From Cognatundibacterium rugosum (GTDB taxonomy: Bacteria; Pseudomonadota; Gammaproteobacteria; Burkholderiales; Burkholderiaceae_D), in the NCBI RefSeq assembly GCF_014284365.1, contig NZ_JACOGG010000013.1, positions 86,488-150,487 of the forward strand: 64,000 nucleotides of DNA, in the 5' to 3' direction. This document shows positions 18,241-28,090 of this stretch, piece by piece. The notes under the pieces are model-generated. The model did not search any database. It was given only the letters and a program-made list of their open reading frames with translations, and was not told the origin of the DNA. Position 1 is the first letter of the stretch; the number at the start of each line of letters is the position of its first letter. Made by a program: the position numbers and the translations under genes.

Positions 18241-19266
18241 TTATTCTTGCGCTACTTGCAGTATCAGTTTGCCGAAATTTTTACCTTCAAACAGCATCAG
18301 CAGGGCTTGCGGGAATTGCTCTAAGCCTTGCACGATATCCTCGCGGGTGTGGAATTGTCCTTGCTGCATCCAGGCGCCCATTTCCGCAACGGCTTCCGCA
18401 TAACGGCTTGCATAATCAAATACCACAATGCCTTCCATGCGTGCACGGTTGACCAGTAAAGACAGGTAATTTGCCGGGCCTTTCACAGGCGTCGTGTTGT
18501 TGTACTGGGAAATCGCGCCGCAAATAATGATGCGCGCTTTCAGGTTGATGCGGGTCAGCACTGTATCGAGAATATCGCCGCCGACGTTGTCGAAGTAGAT
18601 ATCCACACCATTAGGGCAATGTGTTTTGAGTCCTTCTTTGACTGAGTTGTTTTTATAGTCTATGCAGGCATCAAAACCCAGCTCCTTGACCACGAAATCA
18701 CATTTCTCTTTGCCACCTGCGATGCCCACCACGCGACAGCCTTTTTGTTTGGCGACCTGGCCTACGGTTTGTCCTACCGCACCGGCGGCACCCGACACCA
18801 CCACGGTTTCGCCCGCTTTAGGTTGTCCGACATCGAGCAAGCCGAAATATGCGGTCATCCCCGGCATACCCAGCGCATTCAGAAATTTTGGCAGCGCCGC
18901 CAGCTTGGGTGAGACTGGATAAAACGCCGCGTGTTTATCATTGGCATCGCCTATCCAGTATTCCTGCACACCGGTACCACCAGATACATAATCACCGGCT
19001 TTAAAACGTGGCGATTTGGATTCAACTACCTGGCCGATGCCGCCCGCCCGCATGACTTCGCCGATTGCAACCGGGCGGATATAGGATTTACCCTCATTCA
19101 TCCAGCCGCGCATGGCCGGGTCCAGCGACAGGTAGATTGTTCTGATCAGGATTTCACCGTCCTGCAAGTCCCGCAGTGGCTCTTCGGTGAATTGCCAGTC
19201 GCTGGCTTGTGGTAAGCCGACCGGACGGGCTGCCAGACGGATTTGGTGGTTGATGCGTGGGTTCAT
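18241..19266 (-). CDS. NADP-dependent oxidoreductase of the CurA/PTGR type
   Basis: 341 residues, zinc-independent medium-chain dehydrogenase/reductase family. It starts NHQIRLAARPVGLP as in CurA-like enzymes. The cofactor-binding motif VVSGAAGAVGQTVGQVA follows, then GIAGGKEKCDFV for NADPH phosphate binding and YFDNVGGDILD. It reduces activated double bonds of enones, with curcumin and prostaglandin-type ketones as known family substrates. Physiological substrate unknown. It is a single gene divergent from purU with a 281-bp gap that shows no clear operator. Confidence 0.88.
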   Translation of the reverse strand: MNPRINHQIRLAARPVGLPQASDWQFTEEPLRDLQDGEILIRTIYLSLDPAMRGWMNEGKSYIRPVAIGEVMRAGGIGQVVESKSPRFKAGDYVSGGTGVQEYWIGDANDKHAAFYPVSPKLAALPKFLNALGMPGMTAYFGLLDVGQPKAGETVVVSGAAGAVGQTVGQVAKQKGCRVVGIAGGKEKCDFVVKELGFDACIDYKNNSVKEGLKTHCPNGVDIYFDNVGGDILDTVLTRINLKARIIICGAISQYNNTTPVKGPANYLSLLVNRARMEGIVVFDYASRYAEAVAEMGAWMQQGQFHTREDIVQGLEQFPQALLMLFEGKNFGKLILQVAQE

Positions 19267-19547
19267 GTCGTCTCCAATTTATTTTTTGGGGCATCCGTGT
19301 GCATGTGGTGTACGGATGTTTCTTCTTTGTCGCCGTACACAATATACATCAAATTGGAATAAATAGAACGAGCGTACTTTTTAAATTTTTTTGACAGATT
19401 TGGATTTTGTCAGTGCCACTGCCTTTGCCCGGTCTGAATAAAAACGCGTTCTCATGCGACAATGCGCACTTCGCTGTTTGCAGAAATATCCGAATATTAT
19501 TTGAAAACTCTATTCCTCAGAATAGCTGAACCAACGAAAAATCGAAA

Positions 19548-20420
19548 ATGAGTCAAAAACCTGAATTTATCCTGACCTTGTCCTGTCCCGATCAACGCGG
19601 CATCGTGCATCGTGTCTCCGGCTTACTGAGCCAATATGCATGCAATATCATTGACTCAGCCCAGTTCGGCGATGCACAATCCGCCAGCTTCTTTATGCGT
19701 GTACATTTTGCGGCAGAGGATGACAGTGCGAATCATGTCATATTGCATGCGGCATTTGCCGGACTGGCGCAGGAATTGGGCATGGAATGGCAGCTACATG
19801 ACGCGCATCATAAGCCGCGTGTGATGATACTGGTGTCACGCATAGGTCACTGCCTGAATGATTTATTGTTCCGCCATAAAAGTGGTTTGCTGCCGGTAGA
19901 TATACGCGCCATCGTGTCGAATCATCCGGATTTTTACCAACTGGCCGCCAGCTACAACATTCCCTTTCATCATTTGCCTTTGGCTACAGGGGCGCCGGAA
20001 GGAGTGAAGCGCATCCAGGAGAAAAAAATACTGGAAATCGCTGAAGCGGAGGACGTGGAGCTGGTCGTGTTGGCGCGTTATATGCAGATCCTGTCACAAC
20101 AAATGTGTGAGGATCTGAAAGGCCGCGCCATCAATATCCATCATTCTTTCCTGCCCAGCTTTAAAGGAGCAAAACCGTATTACCAGGCGCACGAACGCGG
20201 TGTGAAGCTGATCGGCGCGACCGCACATTTTGTGACCAGTGATCTGGATGAGGGTCCGATTATTGAACAGGATGTAGCGCGGGTTGATCATGCAATGGGG
20301 CCGGAAGAACTGACTGCGATCGGGCGCGATGTGGAGTGCGTCGTGCTGGCACGCGCAGTCAAGTGCTTTGTGGAGCACAGAATTTTAGTTAATGGACATA
20401 AGACAGTCGTATTCAAATAA
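19548..20420 (+). CDS. purU: Formyltetrahydrofolate deformylase
   Basis: 290 residues. An N-terminal ACT domain (about 6-85, LTLSCPDQRGIVHRVSGLLS) regulates the enzyme. The C-terminal formyltransferase-like domain carries NHPDFY, LARYMQILS, INIHHSFLPSFKGAKPY and GATAHFVTSDLDEGPIIEQD with the catalytic His and Asp. It hydrolyses 10-formyl-tetrahydrofolate to formate and tetrahydrofolate, balancing one-carbon pools. The last base of its stop codon is the first base of the following yaeQ start, so the two genes form one unit. Confidence 0.95.
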   Translation: MSQKPEFILTLSCPDQRGIVHRVSGLLSQYACNIIDSAQFGDAQSASFFMRVHFAAEDDSANHVILHAAFAGLAQELGMEWQLHDAHHKPRVMILVSRIGHCLNDLLFRHKSGLLPVDIRAIVSNHPDFYQLAASYNIPFHHLPLATGAPEGVKRIQEKKILEIAEAEDVELVVLARYMQILSQQMCEDLKGRAINIHHSFLPSFKGAKPYYQAHERGVKLIGATAHFVTSDLDEGPIIEQDVARVDHAMGPEELTAIGRDVECVVLARAVKCFVEHRILVNGHKTVVFK

Positions 20421-20962
20421 TGGCATTAAAATCGATCATTTATAAAGCAGAACTCAATATTTCTGATATGGACCGCGGCTACTACGCGGATCACAACCTG
20501 ACCATCGCCCGCCACCCGTCGGAAACCGATGAGCGCATGATGGTGCGGGTATTAGCCTTCGCGATTCATGCCGCAGAAAGGCTGGAATTTGGTAAAGGGA
20601 TTTCGGATACAGAAGAACCCGATTTATGGGAAAAAGACTACACCGATGCGATCCAGACCTGGATAGAAGTCGGCCAGCCGGATGACCGCCGCTTGTTAAA
20701 GGCTTGCGGCCGTTCTGAAAAGGTGTATGTATACAGCTATGCCAGTGCCAGCGATGTCTGGTGGAAGCAGATGAATAGCCGTTTAGACCGTGCTAAGAAT
20801 CTGAGCGTCAGAAATATCCCGGCCGAACAAAGTCAGGCCCTGGAGAAACTGGCACAACGCACTATGCAATTGCAATGCACGATACAGGATGGTCAAATCT
20901 GGCTGTCAGCCGGTGAGGTATCAGTGCAGATTGATGTGGAGACGTTGAAAGACTTTGCGTGA
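20420..20962 (+). CDS. yaeQ: YaeQ family protein
   Basis: 180 residues. It matches the YaeQ family throughout: MALKSIIYKAELNISDMDRG, YYADHNLTIARHPSETDERM, EEPDLWEKDYTDAIQTWIEV and SYASASDVWWKQ. The structure known for the family resembles a PD-(D/E)XK nuclease fold, but its activity is not established. The conserved acidic residues E, D and the K-x-D pair are present. Its start overlaps the purU stop by one base, and its stop overlaps the next gene's GTG. Confidence 0.9.
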   Translation: MALKSIIYKAELNISDMDRGYYADHNLTIARHPSETDERMMVRVLAFAIHAAERLEFGKGISDTEEPDLWEKDYTDAIQTWIEVGQPDDRRLLKACGRSEKVYVYSYASASDVWWKQMNSRLDRAKNLSVRNIPAEQSQALEKLAQRTMQLQCTIQDGQIWLSAGEVSVQIDVETLKDFA

Positions 20963-21609
20963 GCATGCAGCTGCGCCGCTCAGCCAGACAGCGTAGAGCA
21001 GATGTGCTCATCCTGTTCTTGCTGGGGCTGGCGCATGTAGGACTGATCGCTCTTTTGTTACGTAGTCAGCTTGATCGTTCCGGGCCCGGCAGGCTGTTGA
21101 TCACTCAGACCATAGCGCTGCATTTCGTGCCTGTGCAGCGTCAACGCACGCTCACTGCTCGCGACGCAGGGCAGTCGGCGCAGTCAGCTAAGCCAACTCA
21201 ACTACAATCAGCCGGACGACGCCCGAGTCGCGCCGCACCAGCGCTCACATCCACACCTGCTCAGGTCTCCGATACGGATAACAGCGGCAAAGCCAGTAAT
21301 TCCATATTGGCAGGTGACGCGCATCCGGCTGAACCGGCAACGCTGGACCTGCAGATACGGCGTGACTGGCTGCGTCAGGACAAAGCCACGCCCCAAGAGC
21401 TGGCGCGTAACGATCCACGCGCCAATGCTGTTAAACCTACGCTCAGCGAACAATTCGCACTCAGACTCGGCACCTTGGAATGCATCTTTCAGGAACGTCT
21501 GCCCGATGGCCGCATATATCGTGGTCCCGGCCGGTGGGTCACAGTGCAGAACCTGCACAATGCGGTCAGTGGCGGTACTGGCAGTACGAAATTATGTGCG
21601 CGGTACTGA
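20959..21609 (+). CDS. Hypothetical membrane-anchored protein
   Basis: 216 residues from GTG 20959 (overlapping the yaeQ stop), or ATG 20965. A single hydrophobic segment (about 14-34, VLILFLLGLAHVGLIALLL) is followed by a Pro/Ser/Ala/Gln-rich linker of about 100 residues and a compact C-terminal part with a Cys pair (LECIFQ and KLCARY). The layout resembles TonB-like or other bitopic periplasmic proteins, but no family motif is recognised. It is co-transcribed with purU-yaeQ and followed by a terminator. Function unknown. Confidence 0.65.
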   Translation: MSMQLRRSARQRRADVLILFLLGLAHVGLIALLLRSQLDRSGPGRLLITQTIALHFVPVQRQRTLTARDAGQSAQSAKPTQLQSAGRRPSRAAPALTSTPAQVSDTDNSGKASNSILAGDAHPAEPATLDLQIRRDWLRQDKATPQELARNDPRANAVKPTLSEQFALRLGTLECIFQERLPDGRIYRGPGRWVTVQNLHNAVSGGTGSTKLCARY

Positions 21610-21610
21610 T

Positions 21611-21640
21611 GGCAACGGAATTTTATCTCCGTTGCCTTTG
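21611..21640 (+). terminator. Terminator of the purU-yaeQ unit
   Basis: GGCAACGG (21611-21618) pairs with CCGTTGCC (21629-21636), followed by TTTG. It lies directly after the stop of the hypothetical membrane protein and before the convergent esterase gene. Confidence 0.7.
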
Positions 21641-21668
21641 CTTCAGAATCGGCGGAAGAGTTATGCGT

Positions 21669-22343
21669 TTAAGCGCCACTTAATACCTTAGTCAGCCAGT
21701 TGCCGATATCGACGATCTCTTCTTCGCAGACGGAATGTGGCATCGGGTAGGTATGCCATTCTATCTGGTAGCCGCATTGCTCCAGCAACTGGCGCGATTG
21801 CTCTGCGCGTTGTAAAGGAATCACGGGATCAGCCACGCCATGTACCAGGAATATCGGTGTATTCTGGTTAGCAGGATGACGCTCGGCAGCGATGTGTTCG
21901 CTGAGCGGTACATAGCCCGACAAGCACAGCATGCCGCCCAGTTGTTGCGGATAGCGTAAGCCGGTTTGCAGGGTCATGGCGCAGCCTTGGGAGAAACCTG
22001 CCAGGATGATGCGATGGGCAGGTATGCCGCGTTCGATTTCTCTGGCGATCAGTTTTTCAATTTTAACTTGTGACTGGCGCAGGCCAGCTTCATCTTCACG
22101 TCTGGCGATGTCGGTGCCCAATATGTCATACCATGCGCGCATCACATAGCCACCGTTGATGGTGACCGGCATGGTTGGCGCATTCGGAAACACAAAGCGG
22201 ATAGGCGGACAGGCGCGTAAATCCAGCTCTTTGACGATAGGGACGAAATCATTGGCGTCCGCACCCAGTCCATGCATCCAGATGATGGAGGCAGTTGCTT
22301 GCGGGGCGCTTTCCAGTTCTATGGTGGTCAGGTATTGGCTCAT
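21669..22343 (-). CDS. Alpha/beta-hydrolase, carboxylesterase/phospholipase type
   Basis: 224 residues. The nucleophile elbow GFSQGCAM has Ser118. The catalytic acid is likely Asp in HGVADPVIP, and His in PMPHSVCEEE. The N-terminal WMHGLGADANDF contains the oxyanion-hole HGLG. The family (carboxylesterase 2, similar to Pseudomonas EstB and eukaryotic acyl-protein thioesterases) hydrolyses short esters or thioesters. It is a single gene; natural substrate unknown. Confidence 0.87.
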   Translation of the reverse strand: MSQYLTTIELESAPQATASIIWMHGLGADANDFVPIVKELDLRACPPIRFVFPNAPTMPVTINGGYVMRAWYDILGTDIARREDEAGLRQSQVKIEKLIAREIERGIPAHRIILAGFSQGCAMTLQTGLRYPQQLGGMLCLSGYVPLSEHIAAERHPANQNTPIFLVHGVADPVIPLQRAEQSRQLLEQCGYQIEWHTYPMPHSVCEEEIVDIGNWLTKVLSGA

Positions 22344-22414
22344 GACAGGCTGATGCTCAGGTTAAGTATAGGCGCGGTGTTGGATATTGAAGCGGTGCTT
22401 ATTATGATGCTGTT

Positions 22415-23032
22415 TCAGGCTGGGTCCGGCTGTTTGCGTATTGCTGATTTCGGACGGAAGGCCTGACATACCGTGGCATGGGTTTCTATGTACGGGCCGC
22501 CGATCAGATCGATGCAATACGGGACAGCTGCAAAGATGCCGGGCAATAACAGCTTACCATCCGCATCCCGCAAGCCTTCCAGCGTTTCTTTGATCGATTT
22601 GGGTTGACCCGGTAAATTCATGATCAGCGCAGCATGGCTGTCGGTTTCGCGTATCACCGCGACCTGACGTGACAGGATGGCCGTTGGCACAAAGCGCAGG
22701 CTGATCTGACGCATTTGTTCGCCAAAGCCAGGCATTTCTTTGGTGCCCACTGCCAGTGTGGCTTCCGGCGTCACATCGCGCCGCGACGGGCCGGTGCCAC
22801 CAGTTGTGACCACCAGATCACAATGCGCCTGGTCGACCAGCTCTGTCAGTGCTGCTTCGATCGCGCTGCGCTCGTCAGGAATCAGACGGGTTTCCAGATG
22901 CCAGGGCGTAGCCAGTGCCTGACTGAACCAGTCCTGCAAAGCGGGCAAGCCCTGATCCTGATAAATACCGGCAGAGGCACGGTCTGATACCGAGACCAGA
23001 CCGATACGTAAAGCGCGTTCGGTATTACTCAT
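22415..23032 (-). CDS. mogA: Molybdopterin adenylyltransferase
   Basis: 205 residues from ATG 23032; the frame could extend to 23071, but MSNTERALRIGLVSVSDRAS is the family start. It activates molybdopterin with ATP before molybdenum insertion. The conserved TTGGTGPSRRDVTPEAT and MNLPGQPKSIKETL segments are present. It overlaps the end of the upstream gene darP by eight bases on the same strand, with GAGGA inside that gene as likely ribosome-binding site. No other molybdenum cofactor genes are in the window. Confidence 0.93.
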   Translation of the reverse strand: MSNTERALRIGLVSVSDRASAGIYQDQGLPALQDWFSQALATPWHLETRLIPDERSAIEAALTELVDQAHCDLVVTTGGTGPSRRDVTPEATLAVGTKEMPGFGEQMRQISLRFVPTAILSRQVAVIRETDSHAALIMNLPGQPKSIKETLEGLRDADGKLLLPGIFAAVPYCIDLIGGPYIETHATVCQAFRPKSAIRKQPDPA

Positions 23033-23627
23033 CGAAGGCTTCGTCCTCAGCATCGTCTTCATCGGCGTCATCCTGTGCGTCAGCTGGTTTTTTGCTGATT
23101 TGCTTCAGTATCTGGAAGATTTCACGATAGGCCTTCGGTGCCTTGTTCTCCGCCTGTTCTTTACGTGCGTTGCGGATCAGGGTGCGTAACTGCTGCACAT
23201 CCAGTTCCGGATGCTCAGCCAGCAATTCTGTGAGGGCATTATCGTCGGCCAGCAGTTTGTCGCGGCGGCGTTCCAGTGCATGCATCGCTGCGGTCTCGGC
23301 TTTGGATGCGCCTTTCCAGCTGTCGATGGTTTTCTGTATCAGCGCGACTTCTTCTTCATCAAGTGTGCGCATTTTTTTGCCGACATATTGCATCTGACGG
23401 CGGCGACCTTCATGGTTCTTGATTTGCTGGCATTCCAGAATTGCGTCGCGCACGTCTTCTGGCATGGGAACGCGTTTGACGCGGTCACGTGGCTGTTCGA
23501 CCAGTTCTTCACCCAGTTTTTGCAAGGCGGTCATCTCGCGCTTGAGCTGGGATTTTGATGGACGTTCGTACTCTTGTTCGAACTCGTTGGATTGGTAGCC
23601 ACATGAGCCACGGTTTGGATTTGGCAT
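23025..23627 (-). CDS. darP: Ribosome maturation factor DarP (YjgA)
   Basis: 200 residues, DUF615 family, mainly helical and highly charged. Family segments KSQLKREMTALQKLGEELV, LPxx-like VPMPEDVRDAI and RRRQMQYVGKKMR are visible. The C-terminus is a very acidic tail of Asp and Glu. The family promotes peptidyl-transferase-centre maturation in the large ribosomal subunit. It is followed by overlapping mogA and divergent from pmbA. The neighbouring yjgA-pmbA pair is a common proteobacterial arrangement. Confidence 0.9.
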   Translation of the reverse strand: MPNPNRGSCGYQSNEFEQEYERPSKSQLKREMTALQKLGEELVEQPRDRVKRVPMPEDVRDAILECQQIKNHEGRRRQMQYVGKKMRTLDEEEVALIQKTIDSWKGASKAETAAMHALERRRDKLLADDNALTELLAEHPELDVQQLRTLIRNARKEQAENKAPKAYREIFQILKQISKKPADAQDDADEDDAEDEAFDE

Positions 23628-23831
23628 AATTCTGCGCCTTTACTGTATAAACTTTATGAAACGGCTGCTATGATACCCGTTTTAGTGGGCGCCGCGACAA
23701 AAATGCCCATTCTGGCAGCCGGGATGCAGTGGAAAAATTGCTGCACGCTGTCTGCAGTGCGCAGTTTCCGGTGTCGCATCGGCCTAAGAACTGGCAGTCC
23801 TATCCTCGTATTTATAGTAAAGAAAACGTCT

Positions 23832-25184
23832 ATGAGCAAACCCGTGTTCTCCCATTCCCAGGATCAGTTGCGGCAGATCGCGAATGATATGTTACGTTTT
23901 GCGAAAGAAAAAGGCGCGTCGGATGCGGCGGTCGAGATCAGCGAAGGTGGCGGTCTGTCGATCAGCGTGCGCAAAGGGAAGGTAGAGACGATAGAGCTGA
24001 ACCGCGATAAAGGCATAGGAATTACAGTCTATCTGGGTCAGCGTCGTGGTAATGCCAGCACTTCGGATTTTTCTGAGCGTGCGCTGCGTGACACGGTGGA
24101 TGCTGCCTACAATATCGCGCGCTTCACCGCTGAGGATGACTGCGCCGGTTTGCCGGATGCTGATATGCTGGAGCTGGCACCGCGTGATCTGAAGCTGTGT
24201 TACCCGTGGCAAATCAGTGCGGAAGAAGCGATAGAAATCGCCCGGCGTACCGAAGCGGCTGCCTTTGCGGTCGATAAGCGCATCACGAATAGTGAAGGCG
24301 CCAGCGTACATGTGCAGCAGTCGCATTTTGTGGCTGCCAATTCGCGCGGTTTTATAGGCGGTTATCCAATCTCGCGTCACACCATTTCGGTGGCGCCGAT
24401 AGCCGGTAAGGGTGCTGCGATGCAGCGTGATGATTGGTATTCATCGCAACGCAATCCTGCCAAATTGGCTAAGCCCGAAGAAATAGGCCGCTACGCTGCC
24501 GAGCGTGCGCTGGCGCGCCTGCATGGACGCAAGCTAACCACACGTCAATGCCCGGTCTTGTTTGAGGCGCCTTTAGCTGCAGGCATATTGGGTGCCTTTG
24601 TGCAGGCTACCTCCGGTGGCGCTTTATACCGCAAATCCAGTTTTTTACTCGATAGTCTGGGTACGCAGATTTTCCCATCGCATATTCAGGTGTTGGAAGA
24701 CCCGCATGTGCCGGGTGCTGTCGGCTCGTCTCCGTTTGATGATGAGGGTGTGCGCACCAGCAAGCGCGAAGTGGTCACGCAAGGGATATTGCAGGGCTAT
24801 TTCCTGTCTTCGTATTCGGCACGTAAGCTGGGTATGCAAACCACGGGGAATGCGGGTGGCTCGCATAATCTGAGCCTGCTTTCGTCGCTGACTAAGCGGG
24901 GTGATCATTTTGCCGGCATGCTCAAAAAAATGGGTACCGGTTTGTTGGTCACCGAACTGATGGGGCAGGGCGTGAATTATGTGACGGGTGATTATTCGCG
25001 TGGCGCATCCGGCTACTGGGTAGAAAACGGCGAAATCCAATATCCGGTTGAAGAAATCACGATCGCTGGCAATATGCGCGATATGTTCCGTCAAATCGTC
25101 GCGATTGGGAATGACACGCTGATCCGTGGTACTAAACAGACCGGCTCCATCCTGATTGAAAATATGATGGTGGCGGGGAATTAA
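23832..25184 (+). CDS. pmbA: Metalloprotease PmbA (TldE)
   Basis: 450 residues from ATG 23832; the frame is open to 23670, but MSKPVFSHSQDQLRQIAND matches the family start. It partners TldD in a heteromeric peptidase that degrades unfolded peptides and matures some ribosomally made peptides. The family parts SDAAVEISEGGGLSISVRKG, SHNLSLLSS and GYWVENGEIQYPVEEITIAG are present. TldE itself lacks the HExxxH of TldD, as expected. No tldD in the window. A hairpin follows. Confidence 0.93.
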   Translation: MSKPVFSHSQDQLRQIANDMLRFAKEKGASDAAVEISEGGGLSISVRKGKVETIELNRDKGIGITVYLGQRRGNASTSDFSERALRDTVDAAYNIARFTAEDDCAGLPDADMLELAPRDLKLCYPWQISAEEAIEIARRTEAAAFAVDKRITNSEGASVHVQQSHFVAANSRGFIGGYPISRHTISVAPIAGKGAAMQRDDWYSSQRNPAKLAKPEEIGRYAAERALARLHGRKLTTRQCPVLFEAPLAAGILGAFVQATSGGALYRKSSFLLDSLGTQIFPSHIQVLEDPHVPGAVGSSPFDDEGVRTSKREVVTQGILQGYFLSSYSARKLGMQTTGNAGGSHNLSLLSSLTKRGDHFAGMLKKMGTGLLVTELMGQGVNYVTGDYSRGASGYWVENGEIQYPVEEITIAGNMRDMFRQIVAIGNDTLIRGTKQTGSILIENMMVAGN

Positions 25185-25241
25185 GAAATTTAGGAATTCA
25201 ACGCAAGGAGATGGTGAGGCTGATCCTTGTGGCGAACATGG

Positions 25242-25276
25242 CAACGGCAGGGATCAGAGTCCTTGCCGTTGTTGTT
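25242..25276 (+). terminator. Terminator after pmbA
   Basis: CAACGGCAGGGA (25242-25253) pairs over 12 positions, including one G-U, with 25260-25271, with loop TCAGAG. TTGTTTG follows. Confidence 0.65.
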
Positions 25277-25334
25277 TGTAGTTCAGCTTGTATGACCAAC
25301 TTTGCGCAAAGCTTGCGTAAAATTCATGTCGATT

Positions 25335-26480
25335 TTATTTAAGTAAAATGAATTTGCCGCCTTTGGCGATATTGACTATCGCTTCTTGTTGCGCATCGTA
25401 GCCGGATTCCTTGCCATCTCTGGCAGTCGCTTTGCGAAATGCAAATTTGCCGGTAGCGCCCTCGTACCGAACCTGAGGCAGTGCATCGCGCAATGCGATA
25501 CGGTCTTTAGCGAGGTCCCCGCTTAAGTGGATAGTTTTGAGCGCCTCTGCCATGATGTGTATCGCATCATAAGCCTGCGCTGCGAATTGATCTGGTTCAC
25601 TCTTATATCTGGCACGGTAGTCGGTCAGGAACTGTTTATTGATGGCTGTGGCGTTTTCAGCCGACCAGGGGCTACCCATCAGGGTGTTGTCGGCAGCATC
25701 TTTGGCTATATCAAACAGCTTAGATGAATTAAAACCATTACCCCCGATGAAGGGTTGCCTCATGCCTAGTGAACGGGTTTGCAGGATGATATTGGCGGCT
25801 TCTTCGGTCAGACAAGAACATACGATGGCATCGGGTGCTGAATCTTTAATTCTGCTGAGCTGTGCTTTGAAGGACAGTTCGCCTTTGCCATAGGTTTCTG
25901 TGTTGGTGACGAGAATTCTCTGATCCGCCAGTGTGTTTTTGAACACATCATAGCCACTCTTGGTGAAAACGTCGTCGTTGCCATAAATGATGGCAACCTT
26001 CTTAATCTGAAACTGTTTGATCGCTGCGCGTACCGTGGTGGGTAACACGTCTGCTTCGGTCACTGAATTGCGGAAAGTGTAGGGGCCTATGGCTGTAATA
26101 CCGTCAGCGGTATTGCTGGTTGCGAACACCACAGTTTTGGCCAGATTGGCGATAGGATCGGCGGCAAAAGCAGAGTTAGACAGGGTAGGACCAAACAGCA
26201 TCAAGACCTTATCCTGATAAATCAGCTTATTAAAGACACTGACTGCTTCTTCTTTTTTACCCTGTTCATCGGCAACCACCAATGCCAGCTTATTCCCATT
26301 GATGCCGCCTTTCGCATTGATGCTGTCGGTCGCGAGCACCATGCCATTCCGGATCGGACCACCATACTTGATGGTGGGGCCGCTCAAGGCTGCGGCAAGG
26401 CCGATGCGGATATCGGCTGCCTGTGCCAGTAAAGGACACAGGCTCAGGAATGCGACAAAAATCTTCAACTGCTGCGACAT
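25335..26480 (-). CDS. Periplasmic branched-chain amino acid/amide-binding protein (orphan)
   Basis: 381 residues, type I periplasmic binding protein (LivJ-like). Signal peptide MSQQLKIFVAFLSLCPLLAQ ends at AA before DIRIGLAAALSGPTIKYGG. Further features are INAKGGINGNKLALVVADEQ, FGPTLSNSAFA and VAIIYGNDDVFTKSGYDVF. A GGAG site precedes the ATG. Normally such proteins feed a LivHMGF transporter, but no permease or ATPase genes flank it. It may serve a distant transporter or a sensor. Ligand unknown. Confidence 0.88.
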   Translation of the reverse strand: MSQQLKIFVAFLSLCPLLAQAADIRIGLAAALSGPTIKYGGPIRNGMVLATDSINAKGGINGNKLALVVADEQGKKEEAVSVFNKLIYQDKVLMLFGPTLSNSAFAADPIANLAKTVVFATSNTADGITAIGPYTFRNSVTEADVLPTTVRAAIKQFQIKKVAIIYGNDDVFTKSGYDVFKNTLADQRILVTNTETYGKGELSFKAQLSRIKDSAPDAIVCSCLTEEAANIILQTRSLGMRQPFIGGNGFNSSKLFDIAKDAADNTLMGSPWSAENATAINKQFLTDYRARYKSEPDQFAAQAYDAIHIMAEALKTIHLSGDLAKDRIALRDALPQVRYEGATGKFAFRKATARDGKESGYDAQQEAIVNIAKGGKFILLK

Positions 26481-26604
26481 TGTATCTCCGGACGCTTTTA
26501 ATCGTTATCTGCTGATTGTATGGTGAAGCGCAGAGATCAGCAATCAGGAAAATGATTCCTGATCGTCCGGAGCATTGAGTTCAGGCTTGCGCCTTAGTCG
26601 TCTG

Positions 26605-27999
26605 TCAGCCTAATTGTTGGCGCGCACGCGTGATTGCCAGCCGTACTTGTTCCGGTGCGGTGCCACCGATATGATTACGCGCCGCCACTGAGCCTTCCAG
26701 TGTCAGTACTGAAAAAATGTCGGCTTCTATCAAGGCTGAGTAAGTTTGCAGTTCGTCCAGTGACATATCACTGAGGTCGCAGCCTTTTTCTACACACGTT
26801 TTGACCGCATGGGCGACTGCTTCATGTGCATCGCGGAATGGCAAACCTTTTTTTACCAGATAATCGGCAAGATCGGTTGCGGTTGCATAACCTTGTAAAG
26901 CAGCCGCACGCATGGCGTCCGGCTTGACGCTGATGCCCGTTGCCATGTCAGCGAAAATTCTCAGCGTATCGACCACGGTATCAACGGTGTCAAACAGTGG
27001 TTCTTTGTCTTCCTGATTGTCTTTGTTATACGCTAAAGGCTGGCCTTTCATCAGGGTCAGTAAAGCGATCAGATGGCCATTCACGCGACCGGTTTTGCCG
27101 CGTGCCAGTTCGGGTACATCAGGATTTTTCTTTTGCGGCATGATGGATGAGCCGGTGCAGAAGCGGTCGGCGATATCAATGAAGCCTACCCGCGGGCTCA
27201 TCCAGATCACCAGCTCTTCCGACATGCGTGAAATATGCGTCATTACCAGTGCGGCGGCTGCGCAGAATTCAATCGCGAAATCGCGGTCAGAGACAGCATC
27301 GAGCGAGTTATAGCAAACTTCATCAAAGCCCAGGGTTTTTGCCACACGCTCACGGTCAATCGGGAAGGTGGTGCCGGCCAGCGCGGCGGCGCCCAGAGGT
27401 AAGCGGTTGACCCGTTTGCGGCAATCCAGCATGCGCTCGGTATCGCGCCCAAACATTTCAACATAGGCCAGCATATGATGACCAAAGGTGATCGGCTGTG
27501 CTACTTGCATATGGGTGAAGCCAGGCAGGATGGTGTCTGCATTTTTCTCAGCCAGATCAATCAACGCAGAGCGCAAGGTGCGTAACAGCCCGACAATATT
27601 GTCGATGGCGGAGCGCATATACAGGCGGATGTCGGTCGCGACCTGGTCGTTTCTGGAGCGGCCGGTATGCAGACGCTTACCAGCGTCACCGACCAGTTCG
27701 GTCAGGCGTTTTTCTATGTTCAGATGCACGTCTTCCAGATCCAGCAGCCATTCAAATTTGCCTGACTCAATTTCACTTTGGATCTGCTGCATACCACGCT
27801 GGATATCGGCGTAGTCCTGCGCGCTGATGATGTGCTGTGCACACAGCATTTCCGCATGTGCCAGTGAGCCCTGGATATCAACCAGTGCCATGCGGTTGTC
27901 AAAGAAGACCGAAGCGGTGTAACGTTTGACCAGATCAGAAACAGGTTCAGAGAAGCGCGCCGACCAGGCTTCGCTTTTTTTATTGAATTGTGATGTCAT
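26605..27999 (-). CDS. argH: Argininosuccinate lyase
   Basis: 464 residues. It cleaves argininosuccinate to arginine and fumarate, the last step of arginine synthesis. The fumarase-superfamily signature [15 protein letters not shown] is complete, with the catalytic Ser in the flexible loop. [13 protein letters not shown] and [14 protein letters not shown] form the other active-site regions. It is divergent from algZ, and argH beside algZ-algR is a gene order known from pseudomonads and other relatives. A small inverted repeat, ATCAGGAA/TTCCTGAT, lies at 26543-26563 beyond its end. Confidence 0.97.
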   Translation of the reverse strand: MTSQFNKKSEAWSARFSEPVSDLVKRYTASVFFDNRMALVDIQGSLAHAEMLCAQHIISAQDYADIQRGMQQIQSEIESGKFEWLLDLEDVHLNIEKRLTELVGDAGKRLHTGRSRNDQVATDIRLYMRSAIDNIVGLLRTLRSALIDLAEKNADTILPGFTHMQVAQPITFGHHMLAYVEMFGRDTERMLDCRKRVNRLPLGAAALAGTTFPIDRERVAKTLGFDEVCYNSLDAVSDRDFAIEFCAAAALVMTHISRMSEELVIWMSPRVGFIDIADRFCTGSSIMPQKKNPDVPELARGKTGRVNGHLIALLTLMKGQPLAYNKDNQEDKEPLFDTVDTVVDTLRIFADMATGISVKPDAMRAAALQGYATATDLADYLVKKGLPFRDAHEAVAHAVKTCVEKGCDLSDMSLDELQTYSALIEADIFSVLTLEGSVAARNHIGGTAPEQVRLAITRARQQLG

Positions 28000-28090
28000 A
28001 ATGAATGGTTTGCCGTAAAAGGCAGCGGTTTGCAGTAAGTTTTCAGCAGATTATAAAGCAAGCCTCCCATTTTCCCGAATAAAAGCATCG

